Source: Phycisphaerae bacterium
GTDB taxonomy: Bacteria; Planctomycetota; Phycisphaerae; Phycisphaerales; Phycisphaeraceae
Length of the DNA stretch: 58,509 bases
Direction: 5' to 3'
Assembly: GCA_030432595.1 (NCBI GenBank)
Contig: JAUIGU010000025.1
Span: forward strand, 1 to 58,509
In this document: piece by piece, positions 15,745-24,944 of the stretch
How positions within the stretch are numbered: the first letter of the stretch is position 1
How the letters are laid out: every line of letters begins with the position of its first letter
Program-made: the position numbers and the translations under genes
Notes under the pieces: generated by a model
Told to the model about the DNA's origin: nothing
The model's database searches: none
The model's input: only the letters and a program-made list of their open reading frames with translations

Positions 15745-18261
15745 TTGGCCAAGAAGAAAGCATCACGCACGAAGAAAACCACCACCCGACGCGGCTCGGC
15801 CAAAAAAGGCACGGGCGACGACGCGTCGTTGTTCGACAGTTCCGGCGTCAACGGCAAGTCCGGAGGCAACGCTTCCGGGGGCGGGGATTCCGGGGGCAAT
15901 GACCGGCTCCAGCCCGTTTCCCTCCACGAAGCCGCGCAGCAGCGCTACCTGAACTACTCGCTGTCGGTCATCACCGCGCGCGCCCTGCCGGACGTGCGGG
16001 ACGGCTTGAAGCCGGTGCAGCGACGCATCCTTTACACGATGGGTCAGCAGCGGCTGACCGCCGACGCCAAGCCTCGCAAGTGCGCGACCGTCTGCGGCGC
16101 GGTCATGGGCGGCTACCACCCGCACGGCGACGCGGCGATCTACGACGCGCTGGTCCGCATGGCCCAGCCGTGGGTCATGCGCCTGCCGATGGTCGACGGG
16201 CACGGCAACTTCGGGTCCATGGACGGCGACCCCCCCGCCGCCTATCGCTACACCGAGTGCCGGCTCGCCCCCGCCGCCGCGCCCATGCTCGACGACCTCG
16301 CGTCGCGCACCGTTGACTACCGCCCCAACTACGACGGCACCAAAGAAGAGCCCGTCGTCCTGCCCGCGCGTCTGCCCAACCTGCTCATCAACGGCAGCGC
16401 CGGCATCGCGGTCGGCATGGCGACCTCCATCCCGCCCCACGCGCCCGGCGAGGTCTGCAAAGCCCTGCTCAAACTCCTGGGCGACCCCGAGCTCAAGCCC
16501 TACCAGCTCATCGGCAAAGAAGCGATCCAGGGGCCCGACTTCCCCACCGGCGGGCAGCTCATCACCCCCGCCAGCGAGCTGCGCGAGATCTACAAAAACG
16601 GGCACGGCTCGGTCAAACTCCGCGGCACCACCACCGCCGGCAAGATGACCCGGGCCGGCAAGACGCTGACCATCGACTCCATCCCGTACGGCGTCAACAA
16701 GGCTAACCTCGTCGAGCAGATCGCCGAGATCGTGCTGTCGCGGAAGATGGCGATGATCACCGACGTCAAAGACGTCTCGACCGAAGACGTCCGCATCGAC
16801 CTCGAGCTGCGCAAGGACGCGGACGAGGCCAAGGTGCTTGCGTACCTCTACAAGCACACCAGCTTCCAGGTCAACGTCGCGATCAACCTGACGTGTTTGG
16901 TTCCCACCGAGAACCCACAGGTCGCCCGGCCCCAGCCGCACTGCGACGTCAAGACCATCCTCTGGCACTTCCTGCACTTCCGCCTGGGCGTGGTCACGCG
17001 CCGCCTCGAGAACGAGCTCGCACAGCTCGAAAAACGCCTGCACATCCTCGACGGCTTCGCGCTGATCTTCGACGCCCTCGACGAGATCATCAAGATCATC
17101 CGCCGCTCCGACGGCAAGGCGGACGCGGCGCAGAAGATCATGGCGAAGTTCAAGCAGTTGGACGAAGTCCAGACCGACGCGATCCTCGAACTCAAGCTCT
17201 ACCGCCTCGCCAAACTCGAGATCAACCTGATCCTCGACGAACGCAAAGAGAAGGCCAAACGCGCCAAGGAGATCAAGAAGCTGCTCGGCGAGTCGGACGA
17301 AGACTTCACCTCCGGCCGGTGGGGCATCGTCCGCAAAGAGATCGAGGACATCCGCGACACCTTCGGCAAGGACGGCCGGGGCAAGCGGCTCACCGTCATC
17401 GCCAACGCCAGCGAGGTTGCCGACGAAGTCGAGTACAACGCGGAGGACTTTATCGTCGACGAGGACTGCGCGGTGCTCGTCACGGCGGACGGCTGGGTCA
17501 AGCGGCAGAAAGAGATCAAGGACCCGATGGGCTCGCGCATCCGCGAGGGCGACCGGGTGCTGGCGTGCGTGGCGGGATCGACGCGGTCGACGGTGGCGTT
17601 CTTCTCGTCGCTGGGCACGTGCTACACCGCGCGGTTCATCGACGTCACGCCCTCCACCGGCTACGGCGAGCCGATCCAGAAGATGTTCAAACTCAAGGAC
17701 GGCGAGCGCATCGTCGCGGCGCTGTCGTTCGACCCAAGGTTTACCAAGCCCGACGAGGTCGCTGAGAACCCGAAAGACCCGGACGCGTGCCCGATGCTGC
17801 ACGGCTTCGCCGCGTCGTCGGACGGGTACGCGCTGCGCTTCGGGCTCGCGCCGTTCGCGGAAGTCTCAACCCGCGCCGGCCGTAAGTTCGCGAGGCCGAG
17901 CAAGGGCAAGAGCATCGTGGGCTTCGAACCGTTGCACGGCAGCGAAGTCATCCTCGCCGTGTCGCGCCAGTGCCGGGCGATGGTGTGCAACGCCGACGAG
18001 GTGAACTACCTGGCCGGCCCGGGCAAAGGCGTGCAACTGATCAAGCTCGCCAAAGACGACGAGCTGCTGGGCTTCAAGGCCTCGACCGGCGAACGCGATC
18101 TCCTGCGCTACGAGACCGGCCGGGGCTCCGAAGACACCGTTTCCACCGCGAAATACCGCGTCACCGGCCGCGGCGGCAAGGGCGTCGAGGTCAAGAAAAA
18201 CGGCAAGATCGACCGCATCGTGCCCGAAGACGTCGAAGCACCACAACTGGCGACGACATAA
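15745..18261 (+). CDS. Type IIA DNA topoisomerase subunit A (GyrA/ParC)
   Basis: 838 residues from TTG 15745, with GGAGG 7 bases upstream. A Lys/Thr/Gly-rich tail (residues 1-55) precedes the breakage-reunion domain: [40 protein letters not shown] and the catalytic Tyr169 in [11 protein letters not shown] coiled-coil region follows (about 420-560), then a six-bladed C-terminal domain that ends with [10 protein letters not shown], a degenerate GyrA box. With GyrB/ParE it passes duplex DNA through a double-strand break. No B-subunit gene is adjacent, so gyrase versus topoisomerase IV is undecided; the box hints at gyrase. Confidence 0.93.
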   Translation: MAKKKASRTKKTTTRRGSAKKGTGDDASLFDSSGVNGKSGGNASGGGDSGGNDRLQPVSLHEAAQQRYLNYSLSVITARALPDVRDGLKPVQRRILYTMGQQRLTADAKPRKCATVCGAVMGGYHPHGDAAIYDALVRMAQPWVMRLPMVDGHGNFGSMDGDPPAAYRYTECRLAPAAAPMLDDLASRTVDYRPNYDGTKEEPVVLPARLPNLLINGSAGIAVGMATSIPPHAPGEVCKALLKLLGDPELKPYQLIGKEAIQGPDFPTGGQLITPASELREIYKNGHGSVKLRGTTTAGKMTRAGKTLTIDSIPYGVNKANLVEQIAEIVLSRKMAMITDVKDVSTEDVRIDLELRKDADEAKVLAYLYKHTSFQVNVAINLTCLVPTENPQVARPQPHCDVKTILWHFLHFRLGVVTRRLENELAQLEKRLHILDGFALIFDALDEIIKIIRRSDGKADAAQKIMAKFKQLDEVQTDAILELKLYRLAKLEINLILDERKEKAKRAKEIKKLLGESDEDFTSGRWGIVRKEIEDIRDTFGKDGRGKRLTVIANASEVADEVEYNAEDFIVDEDCAVLVTADGWVKRQKEIKDPMGSRIREGDRVLACVAGSTRSTVAFFSSLGTCYTARFIDVTPSTGYGEPIQKMFKLKDGERIVAALSFDPRFTKPDEVAENPKDPDACPMLHGFAASSDGYALRFGLAPFAEVSTRAGRKFARPSKGKSIVGFEPLHGSEVILAVSRQCRAMVCNADEVNYLAGPGKGVQLIKLAKDDELLGFKASTGERDLLRYETGRGSEDTVSTAKYRVTGRGGKGVEVKKNGKIDRIVPEDVEAPQLATT

Positions 18262-18279
18262 ACACTGGCGTTCCGTATC

Positions 18280-18361
18280 GGGTGCCACGGTCGCTTGCGA
18301 CCGTGTGTCGCGAGCGAAGGACAAACATCAACGGCACGGTCGCAAGCGACCGTGGCACCCC
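18280..18361. repeat. Palindromic repeat between convergent genes (GGTGCCACGGTCGC family)
   Basis: Left arm 18280-18305 and right arm 18335-18361 are a near-perfect inverted repeat of about 26 bases, and each arm is itself partly palindromic (CACGGTCGC..GCGACCGTG). It fills the spacer between the 3' ends of the topoisomerase and AEC transporter genes and could act as a bidirectional transcript end, though there is no T-run. Confidence 0.8.
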
Positions 18362-18385
18362 AAAATACGACTTCGTTCGGTGGAT

Positions 18386-19414
18386 TTAGTTCGGCAGCGC
18401 GCCCGTTCGCGACAGCAGGATCACCGCGGTCATCGTGATCGGCGACACGACCGTGGACCAGAACACCGCCCGCGCGAGGTAGTCCGGGTGGTTGTCGAAC
18501 TGGAGGCACAGCAGCATCGCGTTGACCGCGGTCGGCGTGGCCGAGGCGATCAGCAGCACCTGCGCGACGAACGGGTCGATGCCGACCAGGCCGTGCCAGC
18601 CCCAGATCAGTCCCAGCGCGAGCGCCGGCGAGGCGACGAGGCGCAGCACGATGCTGGTGGTCACGGGGTACCGCAGGCCGCCGCGCTTCACCGTGGCGAG
18701 CTGTGCGCCGAGCGTAACCATCGCGATCACCATGAAGCCGTCCTTGGCGATCTTGAGCATGTCCCACCACGGCTGAAGCGGCACGAGCCAGGCGTCGAAC
18801 GTGTCCGGCGGCAGCGAGGTCGCCAGGAACCGCAGCATCAGCGCGGCGGTCACGGTCCAGATCGGCGGAAGGGAAAAGACGTGCCCGAGCATCTGCCTGG
18901 CGCTGGGCCGAGGCGTGTGTTCGTCGCGCCCGCCCAGCGCCGCAAGCACGATGCCGATCGAGAAGCTCGTGATGTTCTGCACGATGATGACGAAGACCTG
19001 CAGCGACATCGCCGGTCCGCTGAGCCCCTGCTCGCGAAACGCGAACCCCTGGAGCGGCAGCCCGTAGTTGCCCGAGTTGAAAAAGATCTGCGCCATCACC
19101 GCCGCGGGGTGCTGCGAGGCCGGCACGCCGCGGGCCTTCATCACCCCCCACGCGAGCAGCCCGCCGATCAGTTGCACCACCAGTGTGAACCCGACAACCA
19201 GCGCGATCTGCGACGACTTCAGCTCCGTGGTGAGCACGGACACGAAGATGAACGCGGGCACGACCAGGTAGAAGTTCAGCCGAGTCAGCGTCGGCATGTC
19301 CAGCGTCAGCCAGCGCTGCAGCGCGTAGCCGAACACCATCAGGCCCAGGACGGGCAGAACGATGAAGTACCCGATGGAGCCCAGTGAGCCGAGCAGTTGC
19401 AGCGCCGACGACAT
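18386..19414 (-). CDS. AEC (auxin efflux carrier) family transporter
   Basis: 342 residues with about ten hydrophobic helices in two halves, as in the AEC/BASS fold: for example YFIVLPVLGLMVFGYALQRW and FYLVVPAFIFVSVLTTEL early, and LIASATPTAVNAMLLCLQFD late. NSGNYGLPLQGFAF is the conserved crossover motif (NxGNxGLP) of the family. It sits in the inner membrane and probably exports or takes up carboxylates or amino acids; substrate unknown. Convergent with the topoisomerase gene. Confidence 0.88.
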   Translation of the reverse strand: MSSALQLLGSLGSIGYFIVLPVLGLMVFGYALQRWLTLDMPTLTRLNFYLVVPAFIFVSVLTTELKSSQIALVVGFTLVVQLIGGLLAWGVMKARGVPASQHPAAVMAQIFFNSGNYGLPLQGFAFREQGLSGPAMSLQVFVIIVQNITSFSIGIVLAALGGRDEHTPRPSARQMLGHVFSLPPIWTVTAALMLRFLATSLPPDTFDAWLVPLQPWWDMLKIAKDGFMVIAMVTLGAQLATVKRGGLRYPVTTSIVLRLVASPALALGLIWGWHGLVGIDPFVAQVLLIASATPTAVNAMLLCLQFDNHPDYLARAVFWSTVVSPITMTAVILLSRTGALPN

Positions 19415-19494
19415 GGGCGGCGATGATAGCGGGTGGTTGTGCGAGACCGATCCGGCCCTTCGCTTCGCTCAGGGCTCGGCTTGAAAAGACGCGC

Positions 19495-20220
19495 TCAGTC
19501 CCAGTCGAAGGTCTCGAGCGTGCGGCGCAGCGTCGTCATCGTCGGGAAGCGCTTGAGGATCAGGGTGTTGTTCAGGCCGGCGCAGAGGTGCTTGGCCCAG
19601 GCGGGCAGCTTCGCGTACTGGTCCCGTCCGCCGAGCATATCGTGGAAGACGCGGACGGCCTGCAAAATGTCCTGCTGCTGCTTGTGCCGGGTGGGCTTGC
19701 CCCAGTCGTAGAAGTCGATGAGCTTCATGCGGAAGCCCACGCCGCGCGGCTGAACGATGATGTTTTCGGTGTGCACGTCGCTGTGGTATTCGCCGGCGTC
19801 GTGGACTTGTTCAAGCCCGACGACGAGGCGGTAGAACACGTGCAGCGCCTTGTACGGCCGCAGCTTCTTGCCGCGGTGCGCATCGATCCAGACCTGCAGA
19901 GGCTCGCCCGGACACAGCTCGGAGAACAGCGCGTTGACCGGTTGCCGTTTGAGCGTCATCTGCTCGGCGTGGTGGTACTGCAGGACGATCGGGCAGTCGC
20001 GCAGGTGCTCGAGCTTGCGGGCGATGCGGGCGGCGGACTTCTGCGTCGCGCGGTCGGCGGGCGTGAGCTTGACCGCCCGGGGGATGTCGGTCGCCAGCTC
20101 GGTGACGTGGTAGACCTCGCCCTCGGCGCCGCGGCCCAGCGCCGCCTCGACGCGGTACCGCCGGCCCAGCGTGACGCCGGGCTTGAGCTGGAGGTTCAGG
20201 GTCGGCCGGGCACGCGGCAT
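19495..20220 (-). CDS. Atypical protein-kinase-fold protein
   Basis: 241 residues from ATG 20220 (a TTG at 20241 is in frame). The glycine loop is ALGRGAEGEVYHV and the VAIK-like strand is PRAVKLTPAD. The catalytic loop is HSDVHTENIIV in place of HRDxKxxN, keeping Asp and Asn. The metal-binding loop reads IDFYDWG, with DFG changed to DFY. The C-lobe is short. It may be an active lipopolysaccharide- or small-molecule-type kinase or a divergent Ser/Thr kinase. It has no sensor domain or membrane segment. Encoded upstream of the AEC gene on the same strand, 81 bases away. Confidence 0.75.
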   Translation of the reverse strand: MPRARPTLNLQLKPGVTLGRRYRVEAALGRGAEGEVYHVTELATDIPRAVKLTPADRATQKSAARIARKLEHLRDCPIVLQYHHAEQMTLKRQPVNALFSELCPGEPLQVWIDAHRGKKLRPYKALHVFYRLVVGLEQVHDAGEYHSDVHTENIIVQPRGVGFRMKLIDFYDWGKPTRHKQQQDILQAVRVFHDMLGGRDQYAKLPAWAKHLCAGLNNTLILKRFPTMTTLRRTLETFDWD

Positions 20221-20271
20221 GGGCGCGAAGGATACCGGCAAGTCCCCGAGAAACGAACCCGTGCTTTGAGG

Positions 20272-20760
20272 TCAGGAACCCGGTTGAGCGAGGTGGTCAC
20301 GCCAGCCGTCGGACTCGGCCATCGCCTTCAGTGCCTGGGCCCGGGCATCGAGAAACCGCGTCAGGTGCGGAACGATCACCCAACGCCCCAGCCCGCGCCC
20401 CGGCCATCCGCCCGGGACCACGAAGCGCACGATGTCGCGCATGGTGGTCTCGTCGTCGCCGACGCTGTTGAACGAGTGGTCGTGTTCGAGAAAACGGAAC
20501 GCGCCGCGGACCATGCGGTCCTGGAAGAAGTGCGGCCGGTCGTAGGCCGTGATCTCGCTGGTGAGGCGTTGGCGCACGCCCAAGTGCCGGGCCTCCCAAG
20601 TGACGCGGTCGCCGAGTCCGAGCAGGCCAGTGGTTTTGCCGGCAACGACGCGTTCACCCGTGTCTTCGGCCGAGGCGAGGTGCGCTTCCACAGACCGTGT
20701 CAAGTCAAAGCACCGCGCCGGCGGCGCGTGGATGTCGGTGGTGATGTCAATGGTGTGCAT
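20272..20760 (-). CDS. SRPBCC-fold (START/polyketide-cyclase-like) protein
   Basis: 162 residues from ATG 20760. The start MHTIDITTDIHAPPARCFDL has the first strand and helix of the SRPBCC fold, and TWEARHLGVRQRLTSEI, FQDRMVRGAFRFLEHDH and TTMRDIVRFVVPGG fill the seven-stranded sheet, matching the CDP-paratose-epimerase-linked cell-division-inhibitor-like group. It ends in a long helix (FLDARAQALKAMAES). Such proteins bind a hydrophobic ligand; no ligand can be named. It follows infC by 22 bases on the same strand and is probably co-transcribed. Confidence 0.82.
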   Translation of the reverse strand: MHTIDITTDIHAPPARCFDLTRSVEAHLASAEDTGERVVAGKTTGLLGLGDRVTWEARHLGVRQRLTSEITAYDRPHFFQDRMVRGAFRFLEHDHSFNSVGDDETTMRDIVRFVVPGGWPGRGLGRWVIVPHLTRFLDARAQALKAMAESDGWRDHLAQPGS

Positions 20761-20782
20761 GCCGCAGGGCAACCGTGACGCG

Positions 20783-21460
20783 TCAAGCCTGCGCGGACTC
20801 GGGCGTCGGCTGGGGCTGGGGCGCGGCCTGCGCTTCGGGGGCGGGCGTCGGCTTGGGGGCCGGTTTCGCCGAAGCATTGCCGCCGGCCGGCGCGTCTTTC
20901 TTCTCGGTCGGCTTCTTGCGGTCCGGCGTGAGCAGCATGGTCATGCGTCGGCCCATCATGCGCGGGGCCTGCTCGATCTTGCTCACGTCCTCGAGCTGGT
21001 TGAACACGCCCATCATCGTGTCGCGGGCCAGGTCCTTGTGCGCCATCTGCCGGCCGCGGAAGAGCATGACGAACTGCACCTTGTCGCCGTCTTCGAGGAA
21101 CTCGCGCGCCTTGCGGACTTTCAGGCCCAGGTCGTGGTCGTCGATGTTGGGGCGGAGGCGCATGCCCTTGAGCTCGCTCTTCTTGGCGTGGCTCTTGGCC
21201 TTCTGTTCTTTCTTCTGCTGCGCGTACTTCCACTTGCCGTAGTCCATCACCTTGCAGACCGGCGGGCTGGCCTGCGGGGAAACTTCGACGAGATCGAGCT
21301 CGGCGTCGCGGGCGCGGCGCTTCGCTTCGTCGAGGTCCACGACCCCGAGCTGGTTGTCTTCTTCGTCGATCAGGCGCACCGGGGAGATGCGGATCTGGTC
21401 GTTGATACGCAGGCGTTTGCCGGTATCACGGGGCGGCGGGCGGAATCCTCGTCGGGCGAT
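20783..21460 (-). CDS. infC: Translation initiation factor IF-3, probable AUC start
   Basis: About 225 residues. LRINDQIRISPVRLIDEEDN opens the N-domain, KRRARDAELDLVEVSPQA and PPVCKVMDYGKWKYAQQKK lead into the basic linker, and the C-domain has KGMRLRPNIDDHDLGLKVRK and FVMLFRGRQMAHKDL. A Lys/Ala/Pro-rich tail of about 50 residues follows the usual end. The only good ribosome site (GGAGAG) lies 9 bases before ATC at 21460; a TTG at 21484 has none. An AUC start would fit the autoregulated rare starts known for infC. The usual partners rpmI and rplT do not follow. Confidence 0.92.
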   Translation of the reverse strand: MARRGFRPPPRDTGKRLRINDQIRISPVRLIDEEDNQLGVVDLDEAKRRARDAELDLVEVSPQASPPVCKVMDYGKWKYAQQKKEQKAKSHAKKSELKGMRLRPNIDDHDLGLKVRKAREFLEDGDKVQFVMLFRGRQMAHKDLARDTMMGVFNQLEDVSKIEQAPRMMGRRMTMLLTPDRKKPTEKKDAPAGGNASAKPAPKPTPAPEAQAAPQPQPTPESAQA

Positions 21461-21624
21461 GGTGAAGCTCTCCGGTGACAGCAACGCCGCGGCAGCATCG
21501 CACTTACGACACAGCCACGGCGTCTTTCAACAACCCATAGCCTATCCATCGGCACGGCGAAGGGCAACATTCACCCAACAAATCCCCCAGGTTTTTTTAG
21601 CCCCGAACCCTCCCGCCGGCGCGG

Positions 21625-23778
21625 TCAATCGGCGTCCTCGTCGACGTCGTCGGACGGTTTACGCATCACCACCGCCGTGCCGGCCACCAGGTCGCCCAGC
21701 CGCTGCCGCAGCGGGCTGACCACCACCAGCACCAGCAGCAGGTACGCCACCAGGTCCAGCGTCTTGAGCAGGCACCGCAACGCCGGCCGCCACCCACGGG
21801 CGGGGCGTCCGGCGGCGTCCACGACCCAGAGCCCCGTCAGCGCCTTGCCCAGCGACCGGCCGAAGATCGTCTCACCCACCAGCGTGTGCCCCACCGTCAC
21901 GCCGATGCACCAGGCCCCGGGGACCATTCCGGCCCAGTCCATCTCGTCGCCCCGGCCCGGCCAGCGCGCGAACAACTCCGACGGCGTCATCTCGAACCAA
22001 GCGTAGACCACCGCCAACCCCACGCTCAGGTCGATCGCCCCAGCGATCGCGCGGCGGTCCAGCGCGGCGGGCACCGCGTCTTCGGGCAGCTTGAACAACT
22101 GCCCCGCCGGGTCACGCCGCCAGAACACCAGCATCACCAGCGTCGAGACCATCAGCACCGCCATCATCACCGTCCGCCCCGGTGCGAGCGGGTTCGCGCG
22201 GTTCGATCGCAGCGTCAGCGGGTGGTCGCGGGTCAGCACCCGCCCGGTGAGGTCGATGGCGGTGAACGCGCCGGCGTCGGCCGGGTCGACGTCAGCGTCG
22301 TCCGCCGGGTCGTCCGGCCGGGGCACCGCGAACCACACCAGCGCCTGCCCCATCGCGGTGACCGCTTCCATCAAATCGCCACGCGTGGGATCGCCCGGGC
22401 GCTCGAGCGTGCCGACGTGCAGCGGCGTCACCGGTTCGCCGGACGGGGAGGCCGGCGCCCGGAGCGCCCACACGTCGCGCTGCGCACCCGGGGCCGGTGG
22501 CCGCATCACGAGCACCTGCCCCGCGACGCCGACGACGCGGACGCCGGCCACGCCGTCGGGGATGTGCCCGGACATGGCGCTCCACGCCAGGACACGTTCC
22601 GGCTCGGCGTCGGGTTCAGGTTTAGGTTCAGGTTCGATGTTGGCGGTTTGGTAATCGGCATCGGGCGTGTTGTCACGCGCTGCTTGCTCGGTTTGCGTCT
22701 CGACGACGCGTGCGGAAGCTTCGGTGTCTGGTTTAGACACCGGTATGGACACTTCACGCCAGACGGTCAACGCCGGGTCTTGCTGGGCGACCAACGACGG
22801 GGCGCTGCCGACCGGGCCGGGCTGGAGCACCCACGCCGGCTCGCCGTCGGGCCAATCGGCGGGCAACGCGACGGCACGCCAGCGCCCGCGATCGAGCTGC
22901 CACAACACGTCCACCACCCCGTCGGCCCGGTCGCGCGCCCACAGCGCCGCGTCAAGCGGCGGCGTTGCGTCGGGTGAATCGCCGTCGGTTCCGGGTTCGT
23001 CGGCGTGCGAATCATGACCTGCATCAATTGTCGTTTCGGCTTGCTCGGACTCGATCGCCTCCGTCAAATCGGTGTCGGTTACTTCCGTTTGTTCGTCTGC
23101 TTCGAGTTCGTCACGCGACGTTCCGACCGGAATCTTGAGCAGGAGCAAATCGCGCGTCACGTCGTCGGTCGAGGTCCGTGATGCCGACCGGCTTGCGCCG
23201 ATCGCCTCCAACGCGGCGTCGGTGCTCTCGGCCCGCCAGAGCACCCACGGCCGACCGTCGATCACGCACACACTGCGCACCTTGCCGCGACTCGGCAGCC
23301 GCGGCGCGACGCGCGGCGACAGCCCCAAACCACGCGGCCCGCCATCCCGCACCGTCCAGCCCGCCACCGCGCCGTCGTCGAACACCGCCCACAGCGTCCG
23401 CCCGTCCGCCGACGCCGCCACCGCCCACGGCCGCACCCGGCCCGGCACGGTCACCAGCGTCTGCATCACCGCCGCTTCGGGTTCCGCCCCCGGTTCCGAT
23501 GCCCCGTCCCCCGACGCCGACGCTCCACCCGCCGATCCCCCCGACAGGTCCAGCCGCGCCACCGACAACGACACCGACTCTTTCCCCACCACCGGCCGAA
23601 CCCACCAGCACCACCCCGCCAACCCCTCGCCGCCGCCGGCGATCGCCGCGTCGTTCGCCATGGCCGGTGTTGACGCGATCCCGCCGAGCACGGCCGCCCA
23701 CAGCCAGCACGCCTGCACCCACGGCGCAGCGGACGCGAAACGCCGCGCGTCCCGGGATGTTGGCCAAGTCCGCCGCAT
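21625..23778 (-). CDS. RDD-family membrane protein with large N-terminal exported domain
   Basis: 717 residues from ATG 23778 (frame open to 23832). A signal-like N-terminus (WVQACWLWAAVLGGIASTPA) is followed by about 480 residues rich in Gly, Ala, Asp and Glu, probably beta-propeller-like or repetitive (LWAVFDDGAVAGW, VLWQLDRG) with an acidic, low-complexity middle. Near 545 a transmembrane helix appears, and the C-terminus is an RDD domain: LDRRAIAGAIDLSVGLAVVY, FGRSLGKALTGLWVV and PALRCLLKTLDLVAYLLL. Function of RDD proteins is poorly known (transport or ion homeostasis). The gene precedes infC. Confidence 0.75.
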   Translation of the reverse strand: MRRTWPTSRDARRFASAAPWVQACWLWAAVLGGIASTPAMANDAAIAGGGEGLAGWCWWVRPVVGKESVSLSVARLDLSGGSAGGASASGDGASEPGAEPEAAVMQTLVTVPGRVRPWAVAASADGRTLWAVFDDGAVAGWTVRDGGPRGLGLSPRVAPRLPSRGKVRSVCVIDGRPWVLWRAESTDAALEAIGASRSASRTSTDDVTRDLLLLKIPVGTSRDELEADEQTEVTDTDLTEAIESEQAETTIDAGHDSHADEPGTDGDSPDATPPLDAALWARDRADGVVDVLWQLDRGRWRAVALPADWPDGEPAWVLQPGPVGSAPSLVAQQDPALTVWREVSIPVSKPDTEASARVVETQTEQAARDNTPDADYQTANIEPEPKPEPDAEPERVLAWSAMSGHIPDGVAGVRVVGVAGQVLVMRPPAPGAQRDVWALRAPASPSGEPVTPLHVGTLERPGDPTRGDLMEAVTAMGQALVWFAVPRPDDPADDADVDPADAGAFTAIDLTGRVLTRDHPLTLRSNRANPLAPGRTVMMAVLMVSTLVMLVFWRRDPAGQLFKLPEDAVPAALDRRAIAGAIDLSVGLAVVYAWFEMTPSELFARWPGRGDEMDWAGMVPGAWCIGVTVGHTLVGETIFGRSLGKALTGLWVVDAAGRPARGWRPALRCLLKTLDLVAYLLLVLVVVSPLRQRLGDLVAGTAVVMRKPSDDVDEDAD

Positions 23779-23873
23779 CGCCCCCACGATATCCGCCCCG
23801 CACTGACCGGGTCCTCGACACATTTCACACACTCAACTTACGGCTCGATCCACCGCGACCTGTTCCGCCAACA

Positions 23874-24794
23874 TCACCCCAACCACAACCCGCCCAGCCA
23901 CACCCACGCCGCGACCACCGGGCCGGCCAGCAGCAGCGAATCGATCACGTCCATCACCCCGCCGAACCCCGGAATCGTCTTCGCAAAATCTTTCACGCCC
24001 GCGTCGCGCTTCATCGCCGAGGCGAACAGGTCGCCCAGTTGCCCGACGTAGCCCAGCATCGCCCCGCCCAGCGCCGCGAACCACCACGGCCAATCGGCGA
24101 CCGCGGATTCGCCCGGCGGCGCCAACGCGCAAAAACCCACCGCCACCGCGGCCGACAGCGCCATCCCGCCGACCAGGCCTTCCCAGGTTTTGCCCGGGCT
24201 CAGCCAGACGATGAGCTTGTGTCGCCCGAGGAAGCGGCCCGTGAAGTACGCGCCGATGTCGCAGCACTTGATCACCATCACCGCCCCCACCAGACCCACC
24301 GGCCCCAGCCACGCCCGCACCCACAGCCACGCGCCCGTCGTCAACCCCAGGAACACCCAACCCACGGCCAGCGCCGCGATCACATGCAACGCGCCCGCCG
24401 CCGACTTGCCCCGGCGCAGCACCGCCAGCACGCCCCAGCCCAGCACGACCGCCAGCAGCCCCGGCCCCAGCGCCCCGAGCATGTCCGCCCGCACATCGGA
24501 CAACTCGCGGTCCAACCCGGCGCTCAGCGCCGGCCACACCGCCGTCACCAACCCCGCCAACCCGCCGACGAACAGCGCCCCCCGGGCCTGCCCCATCCCC
24601 ACCGCGTGGAACACCACCGCGATCTCCCGGCCGGCCAGCCACAGCACCGGGACAAACAGGCACACCGCCATCACCAGCCCCGGCACGGCCACGAACCACG
24701 GCCACGACGACGACGCCACCGCCGCGTCCGCCCAAAGCACGGCGATCAACCCCGCCACCATCACCACCGCCGAGGGCACCCGGTGTTTCAGCAT
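23874..24794 (-). CDS. cdsA: Phosphatidate cytidylyltransferase
   Basis: 306 residues, mostly transmembrane (about eight helices). The signature of the family is near the C-terminus: KDFAKTIPGFGGVMDVIDSL, preceded by WLSPGKTWEGLVGGMALS and VIKCCDIGAYFTGRFLGR, containing the acidic residues that bind metal and CTP. It makes CDP-diacylglycerol, the precursor of the acidic phospholipids, in the inner membrane. The undecaprenyl synthase and dxr genes that often accompany cdsA are not adjacent. Confidence 0.9.
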   Translation of the reverse strand: MLKHRVPSAVVMVAGLIAVLWADAAVASSSWPWFVAVPGLVMAVCLFVPVLWLAGREIAVVFHAVGMGQARGALFVGGLAGLVTAVWPALSAGLDRELSDVRADMLGALGPGLLAVVLGWGVLAVLRRGKSAAGALHVIAALAVGWVFLGLTTGAWLWVRAWLGPVGLVGAVMVIKCCDIGAYFTGRFLGRHKLIVWLSPGKTWEGLVGGMALSAAVAVGFCALAPPGESAVADWPWWFAALGGAMLGYVGQLGDLFASAMKRDAGVKDFAKTIPGFGGVMDVIDSLLLAGPVVAAWVWLGGLWLG

Positions 24795-24861
24795 CCGGGC
24801 ATCCTAAAGCGATCGATCACTGGGGGCATCCAATCGATGTTGTGACACGCTTCTCCAGAAG

Positions 24862-24911
24862 CCCACGGTCTCCGACCGTGGGCCACCCAGCCCTGCAACG
24901 GCTGGGCTTCG
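24862..24911. repeat. Twin hairpin repeat (CCCACGGTC...GACCGTGGG and CCCAGCC...GGCTGGG)
   Basis: Two adjacent perfect stems: CCCACGGTC / GACCGTGGG (24866-24886 area) and CCCAGCC / GGCTGGG (about 24889-24910). It occupies the 150-base spacer between the cdsA start and the end of the lipoprotein gene on the same strand. No T-run follows on either side. Confidence 0.7.
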
Positions 24912-24944
24912 CGACATGGCGTTCTCAAACAGAGACCGAATCGA

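Noticed and set aside
15763-17802. Long minus-strand frame opposite the topoisomerase gene
   Set aside because: It is rich in Val, Asp, Leu and Arg, as expected from the antisense of GC-rich codons, and has no recognisable domain.
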